DNA from: an uncultured Lentisphaeria bacterium
GTDB taxonomy: Bacteria > Verrucomicrobiota > Lentisphaeria > Victivallales > UBA1829
DNA length: 39,510 nt
NCBI GenBank assembly: GCA_949287225.1
Contig: CASEFP010000105.1
Coordinates: 1 to 39,510, forward strand
Reading direction: 5' to 3'
Part shown: piece by piece, positions 1 through 8,232 of the stretch
Layout of the letters: each line of letters opens with the position of its first letter
Position numbering within the stretch: the stretch's first letter is position 1
The notes under the pieces: generated by a model
Told to the model about the DNA's origin: nothing
What the model saw: only the letters and a program-made list of their open reading frames with translations
The model's database searches: none
Program-made: the position numbers and the translations under genes

Positions 1-120
1 ATCAACGGCGGAATTTCTGAGCTTCTGAGCCGCGTCAGAAAAGTCATGTCGGCAAGAATCAACGGACGCTTGGCAACGCCTCTCAATGTCGGGCTGGGTA
101 TCTGGAATCTATTGATATAG
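1..120 (+). CDS. C-terminal fragment of an unidentified protein, cut by the window edge
   Basis: An open frame enters from the left edge and ends at TAG 118-120, giving 39 codons. The tail reads ...RLATPLNVGLGIWNLLIY. I do not recognise the family. The fragment is too short for codon statistics, so it could also be a chance open frame. It lies on the same strand as the sialate O-acetylesterase gene that follows, 158 bases away, with a possible separate promoter between them. Confidence 0.35.
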   Translation: MNGGISELLSRVRKVMSARINGRLATPLNVGLGIWNLLI

Positions 121-148
121 AAATTTATGCAACTATGCTTAAAAACAC

Positions 149-176
149 TTGTTATTTCGGCATGGGGAGTTATTTT
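149..176 (+). promoter_or_regulatory. Possible sigma70 promoter of the sialate O-acetylesterase gene
   Basis: TTGTTA (149-154) and TATTTT (171-176) are separated by 16 bases, about 100 bases before the chosen ATG. Both boxes depart from consensus, so this is a moderate candidate only. Confidence 0.35.
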
Positions 177-278
177 ATCCATGAAATCAAAGAGGATTTC
201 CCGTCATGCAGGAAATCATCCGTTAATCCAGCGGAAACGGAAACAACAATCATAACACACGAACAGGGGACACGTTTT

Positions 279-2450
279 ATGAAATGGACAGGACTCCTTC
301 TCGCCGCAGCAGCGTTCCTGTGCTGCGGAACCGTCAAAGCGAATGTCACGATGCCGGACTTTTTCAGCGGCAACATGGTTCTCCAGCGCGACGCAAAAGT
401 CAATCTCTGGGGATGGGCGGATGACGGAGAGGAAATCACGGTCAGTTTCAAGGGACAGACCGGCAGGACCACGGCAAAAGACGGACGCTGGATGGTCACA
501 CTTGATCCGATGAAAGCGGATTCCAAAGGCGATACGCTGACCGTAAAAGGGAAAAATCTCCTGACCTTCCCGAATGTCGTGGTGGGCGACATCTGGATCT
601 GCTCCGGACAGTCCAATATGGAATGGACGCTTGCCAGGGCGGAAAACGGCCCACAGGAACAGAAGAAAGCCGATCACCCCGCAATCCGCCTGTTCGACGG
701 CCGTCTCTACCGCGCCTCCATGAAACCGCAGGAGAACATCCCCGGCAAAACCTGGAGCGTCTGCGCGCCGAATACCGTCGGCAGTTTCTCGGCCGTCGGC
801 TACTTCTTCGGACGCGAACTCAATCAGAAACTGAATATTCCGATCGGCCTCATCTCCGTCAACTGGGGCGGCACCCGGATCGAACCCTGGACCAGCACCT
901 ATGGATTCTCCACCCAGCCCTCGCTGAAAAGCACCTACAACACTCTTCTGGCAAATGTCCCGGGCACTCCGCAGAGTGCAGCTGCCTACAGGAAAGCGAT
1001 CGCGGATATGGAAAAATGGGTTGAGGAAGCCAAAAAGGCTGAGAAAGCAGGCGAAGCGCTCCCCGATCTGCCGCAGATGCCCGCAGGCCTGCGCTATGTC
1101 AATCAGCAGCAGCCGGTCGTTCTGTTCAATACGATGATCCATCCGCTGCTCAATCTGGCCTTCAAAGGCGCGATCTGGTATCAAGGCTGTGCCAATGTCG
1201 GAGACGGCGCACTCTACAAGGACAAGATGAAAGCGCTCGTCGCCTCCTGGCGGAAGGAATTCAACAAGCCGGACATGCCGTTCTATTTCGTCCAGCTTGC
1301 ACCTTACAACTACGGAAATCCCCACCGCCTCCCCGTAATCTGGGAGGCGCAGCAGGCTTTTGCCGACGAAGATCCGAACGCCGCAATGGCCGTCATCAAC
1401 GACATCGGCAATTTCCGCGACATCCATCCGCGCAACAAACATGACGTCGGCGCGCGTCTGGCCCTGCTCGCGCTCAAGCACACCTACGGACAGAAGGAAC
1501 TTGTCGCGGATTCCCCCTTCTTTGAAAATCTCAAAATTGAGAACGGGAAAGCGATCGTCACCTTCCGCAATGCAAAGGAACTCAAGACCAGAGACGGAAA
1601 AAGCGCAAAATATTTTGAAATCGCTGGTCTGGACTGCGTTTATCATCCCGCCGACGTGGAGCTCAAAAACAATCAGGCCATTCTTTCCAGCCCCAAAGTG
1701 AGCGTCCCCTACATGGTCCGCTACGCATGGAACCACAACGTCACCACCAATCTGGTGAATGAGAACAATCTTCCGGCGGGCGCCTTCCGCGCCTCCGTGC
1801 CGATTCCCGTCCGGACCGCGCTCGACCGTCTTGCTCCCGAAGCGAAAAACATGGAAGTGGCCTACGCGATCAATGCAAAACAGATCTGCGAAGGCGGTCT
1901 TCCCGCCTACCGCCAGGACAACAGCAAATCTCTTGCGGGGAAAAAGATCAGATCCATCGGCTATTTCATGCATCTGATCGCGAAAAACGGAAGCGAAACT
2001 TACGTCTTTGCCACGGTCGATCCCTTCACGCAGGAGATCGCAAAACTTGCGCTCCCGACCGCGGCGGGAAAAATTTTCTTCCAGCAGATCGTGAAAAATC
2101 TTTACGTCAAGAGCAATGTTCCCGGTCTGACAAGCGGAAAGTTTGAAGACGGAAACATCGAATTCTGGAGCGGAAATTACACGCAGAAAAATACGGCGAA
2201 AGTTCCGGGCGCCTCCGATCAGGTCTTTGACTTCGGAGACACGGGCACCTCTCTGAACGACGGCTACGGCTCCTTCCAGCTGCACAACTACCGCCTGAAG
2301 CAGACCGTCTTCGCCATGAACAACTTCCGCTCCCGGACCCCGGATGTCGGAATCGGAACCAGTCCCAAGGGGCATCCGGATTACACCTTTACGAAATCAG
2401 CAGCAAACTATGCCTCGGCAACGCTTCTGATTCTGGTCGAAACGGAGTGA
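279..2450 (+). CDS. Sialate O-acetylesterase, secreted SGNH-type esterase
   Basis: A 723-residue protein likely to remove O-acetyl groups from sialic acids or other acetylated sugars outside the cytoplasm. Residues 1 to about 22 form a signal peptide (positive start, Leu/Ala-rich core, small residues before the cut). The nucleophile block GQSN has its Ser near residue 112. An Asn/Gly block NWGGTRIEPW follows, and the catalytic DIHP (Asp about 381, His about 383) lies in a segment typical of the family. The open frame extends upstream to 135, but ATG 279 is preferred because AGGGGA lies 8-14 bases before it and the signal peptide starts there. A hairpin terminator follows directly. The context of a rhamnose isomerase and a sialidase-fold protein fits use of host or plant glycans. 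The esterase class is firm. The natural substrate is inferred, because this family is often named for sialate but may act on acetylated xylans. Confidence 0.88.
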   Translation: MKWTGLLLAAAAFLCCGTVKANVTMPDFFSGNMVLQRDAKVNLWGWADDGEEITVSFKGQTGRTTAKDGRWMVTLDPMKADSKGDTLTVKGKNLLTFPNVVVGDIWICSGQSNMEWTLARAENGPQEQKKADHPAIRLFDGRLYRASMKPQENIPGKTWSVCAPNTVGSFSAVGYFFGRELNQKLNIPIGLISVNWGGTRIEPWTSTYGFSTQPSLKSTYNTLLANVPGTPQSAAAYRKAIADMEKWVEEAKKAEKAGEALPDLPQMPAGLRYVNQQQPVVLFNTMIHPLLNLAFKGAIWYQGCANVGDGALYKDKMKALVASWRKEFNKPDMPFYFVQLAPYNYGNPHRLPVIWEAQQAFADEDPNAAMAVINDIGNFRDIHPRNKHDVGARLALLALKHTYGQKELVADSPFFENLKIENGKAIVTFRNAKELKTRDGKSAKYFEIAGLDCVYHPADVELKNNQAILSSPKVSVPYMVRYAWNHNVTTNLVNENNLPAGAFRASVPIPVRTALDRLAPEAKNMEVAYAINAKQICEGGLPAYRQDNSKSLAGKKIRSIGYFMHLIAKNGSETYVFATVDPFTQEIAKLALPTAAGKIFFQQIVKNLYVKSNVPGLTSGKFEDGNIEFWSGNYTQKNTAKVPGASDQVFDFGDTGTSLNDGYGSFQLHNYRLKQTVFAMNNFRSRTPDVGIGTSPKGHPDYTFTKSAANYASATLLILVETE

Positions 2451-2465
2451 TGCTTGTCTCTTCAC

Positions 2466-2510
2466 AAACCGCATGCCGCCGTTCGGAGGGTGTGCGGTTT
2501 TTTCTTTTTC
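2466..2510 (+). terminator. Intrinsic terminator after the sialate O-acetylesterase gene
   Basis: An 8-bp stem AAACCGCA (2466-2473) / TGCGGTTT (2493-2500) is followed by a T-rich tract to 2510. It begins 16 bases after the stop codon. Confidence 0.8.
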
Positions 2511-2530
2511 AGAACAGAAAGAAAAAAGCC

Positions 2531-2559
2531 TTGACAAACGCTTCTCTGCAGTGTATTTT
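2531..2559 (+). promoter_or_regulatory. Sigma70 promoter of the wbuC-queH pair
   Basis: A perfect TTGACA (2531-2536) and TATTTT (2554-2559) are separated by 17 bases, 26 bases before the cupin ATG. It starts just past the previous terminator, so wbuC and queH form their own transcription unit. Confidence 0.75.
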
Positions 2560-2585
2560 CAGGAGCCCCGCAGAAAGGATCGAAC

Positions 2586-3002
2586 ATGAAAATCATTGAC
2601 ACAGAAAAAATGGCGGAACTGACGATTCTCGCCAAGGCTTCTCCCCGGAAACGCTCTCATTTCAATCTGCATGAAAGTCTGGAGGAAGGCATTCAACGGC
2701 TCTGCATCGCGGCCGAGCCGGATACGGTCATTCATCCGCATCGGCACAGGGGCAAGTGGGAGCTTCTCTTTGTGCTGAAAGGTGTCATCGACACCTACAT
2801 TTACGATGACAGCGGCACCATCATCGGAGAATACCGCATGACTCCCGGCGTGGGGATCCCATTGATTGAAATCCCCGAAGGCGTCTGGCACAACTTTGTC
2901 AGCAGGGAATCCGGAACGGTCGCATTTGAAGTCAAAAAAGGCCCTTATGCGCCGATCACCCCCGAAGACACCGCCCCCTTCGACGGCGTGCTGCCCTCCT
3001 GA
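2586..3002 (+). CDS. WbuC-type cupin metalloprotein
   Basis: A 138-residue single-domain cupin. The metal-binding motif is visible as H50-P-H52-R-H54 with E59, followed by the usual glycine turn of the barrel (VLKG). A second conserved block near residue 105 contains EGVWHNF, whose His would complete the metal site. Length and motif order match the WbuC family, first named from O-antigen clusters but found widely and without a proven reaction. AGAAAGGA lies upstream of the ATG. queH follows after 21 bases, so the two are probably co-transcribed, though no functional link is evident. Confidence 0.8.
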   Translation: MKIIDTEKMAELTILAKASPRKRSHFNLHESLEEGIQRLCIAAEPDTVIHPHRHRGKWELLFVLKGVIDTYIYDDSGTIIGEYRMTPGVGIPLIEIPEGVWHNFVSRESGTVAFEVKKGPYAPITPEDTAPFDGVLPS

Positions 3003-3023
3003 AATTCCCGAGGCGTGATCCCC

Positions 3024-3569
3024 ATGCAAACAGAGATTTCCCGAAAGAATTTGCTGCTTCACGTCTGCTGCGCGCCCTGCGCTTCGGCATGCGTGGAACG
3101 CCTGCTTGCGGAAAAGCGGACCCCAGTGCTGTTTTTCTCCAATTCCAATATCCTGACTCCGGAGGAATTTGAAAAACGGCTCTTTCATGTGCGCCGTCTG
3201 GCTGAGATTCATTCGCTGGAACTTCTTGTGGATGAATACGACCATGAGGCATGGCGCCGCGCCGTCTCCGCTGTGGAAAATTTCGCCGCCTGCCCCGAGG
3301 GCGGCCTCCGCTGCGGAGCCTGTTTCGCTTATTCCCTCGGAAGGGCAGCCGCTGCGGCAAAGGAAAGGAATCTCAATTTTGCCACGACGCTGACCGTCAG
3401 TCCGCACAAGAACTCACGGCAGATTTTCGCAGTCGGCGGACAGTTTGAAGGATTCGAGCCCTGGGACTTCAAGAAAAAAGACGGCTTCAAGCGCTCCATT
3501 GAACTTTCAAAACAATTCGGTTTCTACCGCCAGAATTTCTGCGGATGCGAATATTCCTTCCGTTCCTGA
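3024..3569 (+). CDS. queH: Epoxyqueuosine reductase QueH
   Basis: A 181-residue enzyme for the last step of queuosine synthesis, reducing epoxyqueuosine to queuosine in tRNA. It is the iron-sulfur alternative to QueG. Visible signatures are HVCCAPC near the start (Cys15, Cys16, Cys19), Cys90 with CGAC (Cys97, Cys100), TLTVSPHKN, the block WDFKKKDGFKRSIELS, and a C-terminal CGC (Cys173, Cys175). These are the cluster and disulfide cysteines of the DUF208/QueH family. ATG 3024 is preferred over an in-frame GTG at 3015 because the AGG at 3011-3013 is better spaced to it. No other queuosine genes are in the window. Confidence 0.92.
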   Translation: MQTEISRKNLLLHVCCAPCASACVERLLAEKRTPVLFFSNSNILTPEEFEKRLFHVRRLAEIHSLELLVDEYDHEAWRRAVSAVENFAACPEGGLRCGACFAYSLGRAAAAAKERNLNFATTLTVSPHKNSRQIFAVGGQFEGFEPWDFKKKDGFKRSIELSKQFGFYRQNFCGCEYSFRS

Positions 3570-3669
3570 AAAGGAGATGAACCGCCCCGGAGCGGAACAC
3601 GCATTCCTGCCGGGGATTCCGGCGGCACAGCGGACTCGTTCCTGAATTGCAGGGACAGCGCAATCCTCA

Positions 3670-3703
3670 TGCGGGAAAATCCCGCACAAGGAAAGCATTT
3701 TCC
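3670..3703. terminator. Pair of small hairpins between convergent queH and rhaA
   Basis: TGCGGGA (3670-3676), loop AAA, TCCCGCA (3680-3686) forms a perfect 7-bp stem. GGAAA (3690-3694) and TTTCC (3699-3703) form a second stem. They lie just beyond the stop codon of rhaA and about 100 bases after queH. Neither has a clean T-run, so a role as a two-way terminator is inferred from position. Confidence 0.4.
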
Positions 3704-3705
3704 AA

Positions 3706-4965
3706 TCAGGCGCGCTTGAGCTGCACCTTCTTTTCGTAGGCTTCCACCTCGGCAATGTAATCCGCCGCAACGGGCACATTCTGCGTGAGACAGAAGTAAT
3801 CATAAACCGCGCCGAGCGGCATCATCTTGAGTTCTTCCAGCAACGCGAGCTTGCGTCCGTTGCGGAAGGAGCGTTCCAGTTCGGTCAGTTCCGCCGCCGG
3901 TTCCAGAAGCGCGCTCAGAAGAGCCTTCTGCATGTTCCGTGTCCCGATGATCCACGCTTCAAGACGGTTGATCGTGGCGTCGAAATAATCCAGTCCGATA
4001 TGGACACGTTCCGCACCGTTGCGGACGATCTCCTGGGCGATCGCGCGCAGTTCGTCATCGAAAAGCACCACATGGTCGGAATCCCAGCGGACGGGACGGC
4101 TGACATGCAGGAGAATTTCATCCAGGAAACGCAGAACGGCGCTGATTTTGTCACTGATGACTTCGGTCGGATGGAAGTGGCCGGAATCGAGGCAGAGCAT
4201 GAGTTTGTTCTTCACGGCATATCCGAGATAGAACTCGTTCGAACCTACGGTGCAGGATTCCACACCGATGCCGAAGAGTTTCGATTCCACAGCATCGCGC
4301 ATGTATTTTGCTGGGATTTTCACGGAAAAAATACGGTCCAGCGACTCTTCGAGTCGGGCCCGGGCTCCGGCGCGGTCCACGGTGATGTCCTTGAATCCGT
4401 CGGGAATCCAGGTGTTCATGATGCAGGGAGTCCGGAGCTGTTTGCCCATTTCCGCCGCGATCTGGCGGCAGGCGATGCCGTGTTCGATCCAGTATTCGCG
4501 AATCCCCGCGTCAGGGCTGGAAAGAGTCAGGTTGGTTGCGGCTTTCGGATGTCCGAAATAGGTCGGGTTGAAATCGAGTCCCGCCTTCTGTTCCCTCGCC
4601 CAGTCGATCCAGCTCTGGAAGTGGGCGGGTGTGATTTTGTTGCGTGCGACAGCTCGTCTGGAATCCAGGTAGATGGCATGGAGATTCAATCGTTTTGCGC
4701 CGGGGATCAGGGAGAATGCCTTGGTCAGATCGGCGCGGAGCTCCTTGACATTCCGGGCGCGGCCGGGATAATTCCCTGTGGAGAGAATCCCGCCGGAAGC
4801 GCCGCCGGCATCCGGTTCAAATCCGGCGACATCGTCTCCCTGCCAGCAATGGAGGGAAATCGGAATTTTCTCCAGTGCCTTCAATGCCGCGTCGGTATCG
4901 ACGCCCAGTTCCGCATATTGTGCTTTTGCGGAGAGATAACGTTGTTCCACTGTTTTTGCTGTCAT
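3706..4965 (-). CDS. rhaA: L-rhamnose isomerase
   Basis: A 419-residue cytoplasmic enzyme converting L-rhamnose to L-rhamnulose; the length equals that of the E. coli protein. Likely metal and substrate residues are in [16 protein letters not shown] (Glu236), [12 protein letters not shown] (Asp260, His263) and RWDSDHVV (Asp295, Asp297, His298). The N-terminal [10 protein letters not shown] and [14 protein letters not shown] blocks are also typical of RhaA. GGGAGG lies before the ATG. It is divergent from an AraC-type regulator at 5287, a common arrangement for rhamnose control. No rhamnulokinase or aldolase gene is in the window, so the rest of the pathway must be elsewhere. The 320 bases upstream hold the hairpin array. 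A weak -35/-10 pair (TTGCGC, TAAATT, 17 bases apart) inside the array is the only promoter candidate seen. Confidence 0.96.
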   Translation of the reverse strand: MTAKTVEQRYLSAKAQYAELGVDTDAALKALEKIPISLHCWQGDDVAGFEPDAGGASGGILSTGNYPGRARNVKELRADLTKAFSLIPGAKRLNLHAIYLDSRRAVARNKITPAHFQSWIDWAREQKAGLDFNPTYFGHPKAATNLTLSSPDAGIREYWIEHGIACRQIAAEMGKQLRTPCIMNTWIPDGFKDITVDRAGARARLEESLDRIFSVKIPAKYMRDAVESKLFGIGVESCTVGSNEFYLGYAVKNKLMLCLDSGHFHPTEVISDKISAVLRFLDEILLHVSRPVRWDSDHVVLFDDELRAIAQEIVRNGAERVHIGLDYFDATINRLEAWIIGTRNMQKALLSALLEPAAELTELERSFRNGRKLALLEELKMMPLGAVYDYFCLTQNVPVAADYIAEVEAYEKKVQLKRA

Positions 4966-4994
4966 GACGACCTCCCGAATTTAAAATTAAATTT

Positions 4995-5185
4995 AAATTT
5001 GCGCGCGAAACTGCGCAATCAAAAAAAATAATTTGCAACGCAAATTATGATTCGTGCAGGACTCTCAGTCCTGCCGCGGTCCAGCTGCGCAAGCTGGTCG
5101 TGCGAAGCACGAAATTAAATTTGCGCGCGAAGCTGCGCAAGGGTCAAAGACCCTTGACCCCGGGAAAAATGCAACGCATTTTTCC
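4995..5185. repeat. Hairpin-array repeat, copy 1
   Basis: Seven consecutive small inverted repeats fill the rhaA/araC intergenic region. They are TTGCGC/GCGCAA (4999-5018); ATAATTTGC-AAC-GCAAATTAT (5028-5048, 9 bp); CAGGACT-CTC-AGTCCTG (5057-5073); CCAGCT/AGCTGG (5081-5097); TCGTGC-GAA-GCACGA (5098-5112); a second TTGCGC/GCGCAA (5121-5140); and AAGGGTC-AAA-GACCCTT (5139-5155). An eighth, with a 10-bp stem and loop AAC, follows at 5163-5185. Most loops have three bases. Bases 4995-5018 and 5117-5140 are a direct repeat with 23 of 24 identical. Bases 5051-5100 match the reverse complement of 27471-27520 at 46 of 50 positions. No protein is evident. It could act as a terminator, a leader RNA, a protein-binding site or a mobile repeat. 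Confidence 0.8.
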
Positions 5186-5224
5186 ATTTTTCTATAAAAA
5201 TATCCCGCAAAACAGCATTCCGCC

Positions 5225-5253
5225 TTGACAAAACATTCTTTTTATAGTATGAT
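5225..5253 (+). promoter_or_regulatory. Sigma70 promoter of the AraC regulator gene
   Basis: TTGACA (5225-5230) and TATGAT (5248-5253) are separated by 17 bases, 33 bases before the ATG. This is a near-consensus promoter lying just beyond the hairpin array. Confidence 0.8.
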
Positions 5254-5286
5254 TGTGTCAAATACGGAAAAAAGGATAACCCTTCA

Positions 5287-6144
5287 ATGCCCGGACGGCT
5301 TTTCAAATCGGAATATCTTGCGGACAAACGTCTTCCCCTCCGTTTGATCAGGCGGGATCCCCAGGAGGAATATCAGCTCCATGAACACGACTTTTCCGAG
5401 CTGGTCATCGTCTTCCGCGGTCGCGGAGAACACGTGATCTATGGAGAAAATCGCACAATTGAAGCAGGCGACGTCTTCCTGATCCGCAGCCGCACCGTCC
5501 ACGGTTACACCAATCTCCACGATCTCGCCCTCTGCAATATCATGTTCGATCCGCGCGAACTCAACAACCCGCTTCAGGCCTTCTGCCGTTATCCGGCAAT
5601 CGGCTCGCTCTTCCGACTCGAACCGGAAGTGCGCAGCCGCAATCTCCTCCATCTGGAAAAGGGCGAACTCGCCGAAGTCATGAAAATTCTCCGCGACATC
5701 GAAACGGAACAGGAACACAACGCCGAATACCACCCTCTCGCCATGGCGGCCCATTTTGTGCTTCTCACCGTATTCCTCGGGCGCTGTATCACCCGTCACC
5801 GTCTTCCCCCGGGAAAAAATTCGTCCGCCGCGCTTTCCGAACTCATCAACCGTCTCTCGGAGCACTCGGAAAAACACTGGACACGGCCGGAAATGGCTCG
5901 CTCCATCGGGGTCTCGGAAAGCTCGCTGACACGGATGTTCAGACGTTTTACGGGTTATGCCCCGAATGAATACCTGATCATTCTCCGCTTGAAAAAGGGT
6001 GCCATGCTTCTGCTCAATACGGATCTCTCCATCGGGGAAATCGCCGACAGAACCGGTTTTTCCGACAGCAATTACTTCTGCCGCCAGTTCAAAAAACATT
6101 TCCGGATTCCGCCTCAGAAATACCGCTCGCTCCGTATGGAATGA
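5287..6144 (+). CDS. AraC-family regulator, probably of rhamnose use
   Basis: A 285-residue transcription factor. The N-terminal half is a cupin-like sugar-sensing barrel, with EYQLHEHDFSELV near residues 22-35 and the glycine-rich turn and GDVFLIR strand that follow. The C-terminal hundred residues carry two helix-turn-helix units: MARSIGVSESSLTRMFRRFTG, then IGEIADRTGFSDSNYFCRQFKKHF, the AraC signature. AAAGGATAA precedes the ATG. Divergent placement beside rhaA suggests a RhaS/RhaR-like role responding to rhamnose. This is inferred from context, as the ligand cannot be read from sequence. It converges with the next regulator gene, with only 9 bases between the stop codons. Confidence 0.88.
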   Translation: MPGRLFKSEYLADKRLPLRLIRRDPQEEYQLHEHDFSELVIVFRGRGEHVIYGENRTIEAGDVFLIRSRTVHGYTNLHDLALCNIMFDPRELNNPLQAFCRYPAIGSLFRLEPEVRSRNLLHLEKGELAEVMKILRDIETEQEHNAEYHPLAMAAHFVLLTVFLGRCITRHRLPPGKNSSAALSELINRLSEHSEKHWTRPEMARSIGVSESSLTRMFRRFTGYAPNEYLIILRLKKGAMLLLNTDLSIGEIADRTGFSDSNYFCRQFKKHFRIPPQKYRSLRME

Positions 6145-6153
6145 AGGTAATGC

Positions 6154-7032
6154 CTAACCGGAGGCAATCATTCTCCGGTATTCCCCGGGTGTCATGAGAA
6201 ACATTCTTCGGAAAGAAGTGCAGAAGTAACTCTCGGAAAAAAATCCGGAATCCGCCGCAACCTCGCGCAGCGGCATGGCGTAACGCGCCAGAAGACGGCA
6301 CGCATGAAGCAGACGCGTCCGCATCAGATATTCCGACGGGGAAAGCCCGAACTGTCTGCGGAACAGCACCCGAAAACGCACCTCCTTCAGATGGATGAAA
6401 TCAGCAATATCCTGCATCGCGATATTGTTTTTGAAATTCGTGTTGATGAAATGCAGAGCGGCGGCCATGCGGGAATCCGGATAAGTCTCCTCCATCATTT
6501 CCCAGCGTCCCTGCCGGGCCATCGTTGCAAAAAACATCCGCAGCAGCATGCCGGACGCGGCAAAGGCGGCTCTCTCATCATGCGCCCGCAAAGCCACTAT
6601 CCCTTTCAATTCATTCAGGAACCAGTCCGATGCGGGAAGAGCCAGAAACGGCGAGTCAAAACAGCGGAATGGATTGGTAATCGCGATATTTTCGCAAAGC
6701 GCGTGCATGATAAAATGCGATGCGCTATCGCATCCGTCTGCAAATCCATACGCATGCGGCTCAAATTCAGGCACAAACACACATTCTCCACGTCTGAGGA
6801 TCCGGTGTCTGCCACTGACAGTGACAGAAAGAAGTCCGTCTTCCACGAAAAGCATGAAATTATCGCAGATCCGCCGCCGGGGAACATGCCAGGGACGGAA
6901 ACAATTCCAATAAGTAACACCAAGGACGATCGGACGGAAATGAAGCATGATATAGCGCAGAAGCTCCACCGTTTTCTCAGATAACTCCGCATGCGGAATG
7001 ATTTTCCGCTCATTGTCGTAACAAGAACTCAT
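6154..7032 (-). CDS. AraC-family regulator, divergent from the sialidase-like gene
   Basis: A 292-residue transcription factor. The N-terminal domain is cupin-like (RRGECVFVPEFEPHAYGF near residues 80-97). The C-terminus holds the AraC double helix-turn-helix: MQDIADFIHLKEVRFRVLFRRQFG, then LREVAADSGFFSESYFCTSFRRMF with the terminal TPGEYRRM. It is transcribed away from the sialidase-like gene at 7141 across an AT-rich gap of 108 bases, so control of that gene is the natural guess. It differs clearly from the neighbouring AraC protein, so this is not a recent duplication. The ligand is unknown. Confidence 0.87.
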   Translation of the reverse strand: MSSCYDNERKIIPHAELSEKTVELLRYIMLHFRPIVLGVTYWNCFRPWHVPRRRICDNFMLFVEDGLLSVTVSGRHRILRRGECVFVPEFEPHAYGFADGCDSASHFIMHALCENIAITNPFRCFDSPFLALPASDWFLNELKGIVALRAHDERAAFAASGMLLRMFFATMARQGRWEMMEETYPDSRMAAALHFINTNFKNNIAMQDIADFIHLKEVRFRVLFRRQFGLSPSEYLMRTRLLHACRLLARYAMPLREVAADSGFFSESYFCTSFRRMFLMTPGEYRRMIASG

Positions 7033-7070
7033 GATTGTCGAATTCTTAAAAAAAATATCGTTTCATAAAA

Positions 7071-7099
7071 TTGTCATTCTCCTTAAAATAGCATATAAT
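7071..7099 (+). promoter_or_regulatory. Sigma70 promoter of the sialidase-like gene
   Basis: TTGTCA (7071-7076) and a perfect TATAAT (7094-7099) are separated by 17 bases, 41 bases before the ATG. The surrounding AT-rich gap repeats a loose ATTCT..TAAAA motif near 7041, 7075 and 7115, which could be regulator sites but is weak. Confidence 0.75.
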
Positions 7100-7140
7100 T
7101 AAAAAAATCCAAATATGAATTTCTAAAAAGGAGCACTCTG

Positions 7141-8220
7141 ATGAAAAGCAGAAAAAACGCTGTTTTCGCCTATGAAGCAACCACAATGTTCCTCCCGGAT
7201 GACCATTTCACCTTCGGCCGGGAACCGACCCTACGCCGAATGCCGGACGGATCGCTGATCTCTTTTATTTACACGGGCGGCCCGTGCGAGCCGGACCCAT
7301 CCAATGTCGCGGCCCTTATTCGCAGCGAGGACGACGGCGCGACATGGAGCAAACCGCAAGTGCCTTTTCAGCATCCGATCCGAAGCACATGGGGAACAGA
7401 AATTTTTACCGACACCCCACGTCCCTTCTGTGTGTTTCAAAGTTATGATTTCGCAACCATGTTCAAGGATATGAACACGTTCATATCCTACACCGACGAC
7501 AGCGGGAGAACCTGGACACCGCCGGAAAACATCCGCGGTGTTCCGGCAAATGTTGTCGTCCGTCAATGCAAGAAACTTTCCGACGGCACATTGCTCGCCC
7601 CGGTTTACTGGCAGGAGATTAACGGGGACTGGGACAGCGTCAATCGCGTTGCACGCATCGCCACAGACAAATGGCTTTTCGCCAGCGGCGTTCTGCGTTC
7701 CACCGATCATGGAAAAACCTTCTCTCTTCACGGTTATCACAAAGTGGACGGCGGCCTGCTTTGGGAACCGGAAGCGGTCGAGCTGGAAAACGGACATATT
7801 CTCATGTTCATGCGTCATGGAGCCTTTCTGAAGAAAACCGAAAGTTTCGACGGCGGATGCACATGGACACCAGTCGTGGACAGTTCAATCCCCAATGCCG
7901 ATACAAAATTCGTGATTTACAAGGTTCGTGACAGGATTGTACTGATCAATAACATCTGTCCGAACGGAAAAGTTCAGCGTTCAAAACTGGAAATGTGGGT
8001 CAGTGACGATCTCTGCAGATCCTGGCGGCTGAAACTGCCTCTGGCGGAACTGACCAGTCTTCCCGGGCCCGACGCCGGCTGGACAACACAATATCCCTAT
8101 CCGCAGGTCGCCTATCCGCACGGCTTTGCGGACGATGAAAAAGAATTGCTCTATCTGGCGATCGACTGCATCACAGAGTTCTTCCTCGTCAAAGTTCCGT
8201 ATGCCGATCTCCTGCAATAA
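7141..8220 (+). CDS. Sialidase-fold (BNR/Asp-box) protein, probably cytoplasmic
   Basis: A 359-residue six-bladed propeller of the sialidase superfamily. Asp-box-like repeats (S-x-D-x-G-x-T-W) are visible: RSEDDGATWS, TDDSGRTWT, RSTDHGKTF and SFDGGCTWTP. The N-terminal FGREPTLRRMPDGSL resembles the sialidase block with the first catalytic Arg, and LMFMRHG supplies a second candidate Arg. The late YPQVAYPHGFADDEK matches the usual final blade. No signal peptide is seen, so it would act on imported sugars or short oligosaccharides. AAGGAG lies before the ATG. The fold is secure, but true sialidase activity is not, since many proteins of this class in related bacteria have other or unknown substrates. 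The secreted sialate O-acetylesterase 5 kb away makes sialic acid plausible. Confidence 0.75.
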   Translation: MKSRKNAVFAYEATTMFLPDDHFTFGREPTLRRMPDGSLISFIYTGGPCEPDPSNVAALIRSEDDGATWSKPQVPFQHPIRSTWGTEIFTDTPRPFCVFQSYDFATMFKDMNTFISYTDDSGRTWTPPENIRGVPANVVVRQCKKLSDGTLLAPVYWQEINGDWDSVNRVARIATDKWLFASGVLRSTDHGKTFSLHGYHKVDGGLLWEPEAVELENGHILMFMRHGAFLKKTESFDGGCTWTPVVDSSIPNADTKFVIYKVRDRIVLINNICPNGKVQRSKLEMWVSDDLCRSWRLKLPLAELTSLPGPDAGWTTQYPYPQVAYPHGFADDEKELLYLAIDCITEFFLVKVPYADLLQ

Positions 8221-8232
8221 GCGGAAGTTCCG

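Noticed and set aside
216..2375. A long open frame on the minus strand, opposite the sialate O-acetylesterase gene
   Set aside because: It mirrors the codon pattern of the real gene, has no recognisable domains and no ribosome-binding site.
3577..3645. A 22-codon frame after queH preceded by AAGGAG
   Set aside because: The AAGGAG touches the ATG, too close for normal initiation, and the region also folds into GC-rich stems.
4000..5031. A 343-codon plus-strand frame opposite rhaA
   Set aside because: rhaA on the other strand has full family motifs; this frame is its shadow.
4985..5185. A CRISPR array as an explanation of the repeated palindromes
   Set aside because: The units differ in stem sequence and spacing, there are no unique spacers of constant length, and no cas genes.
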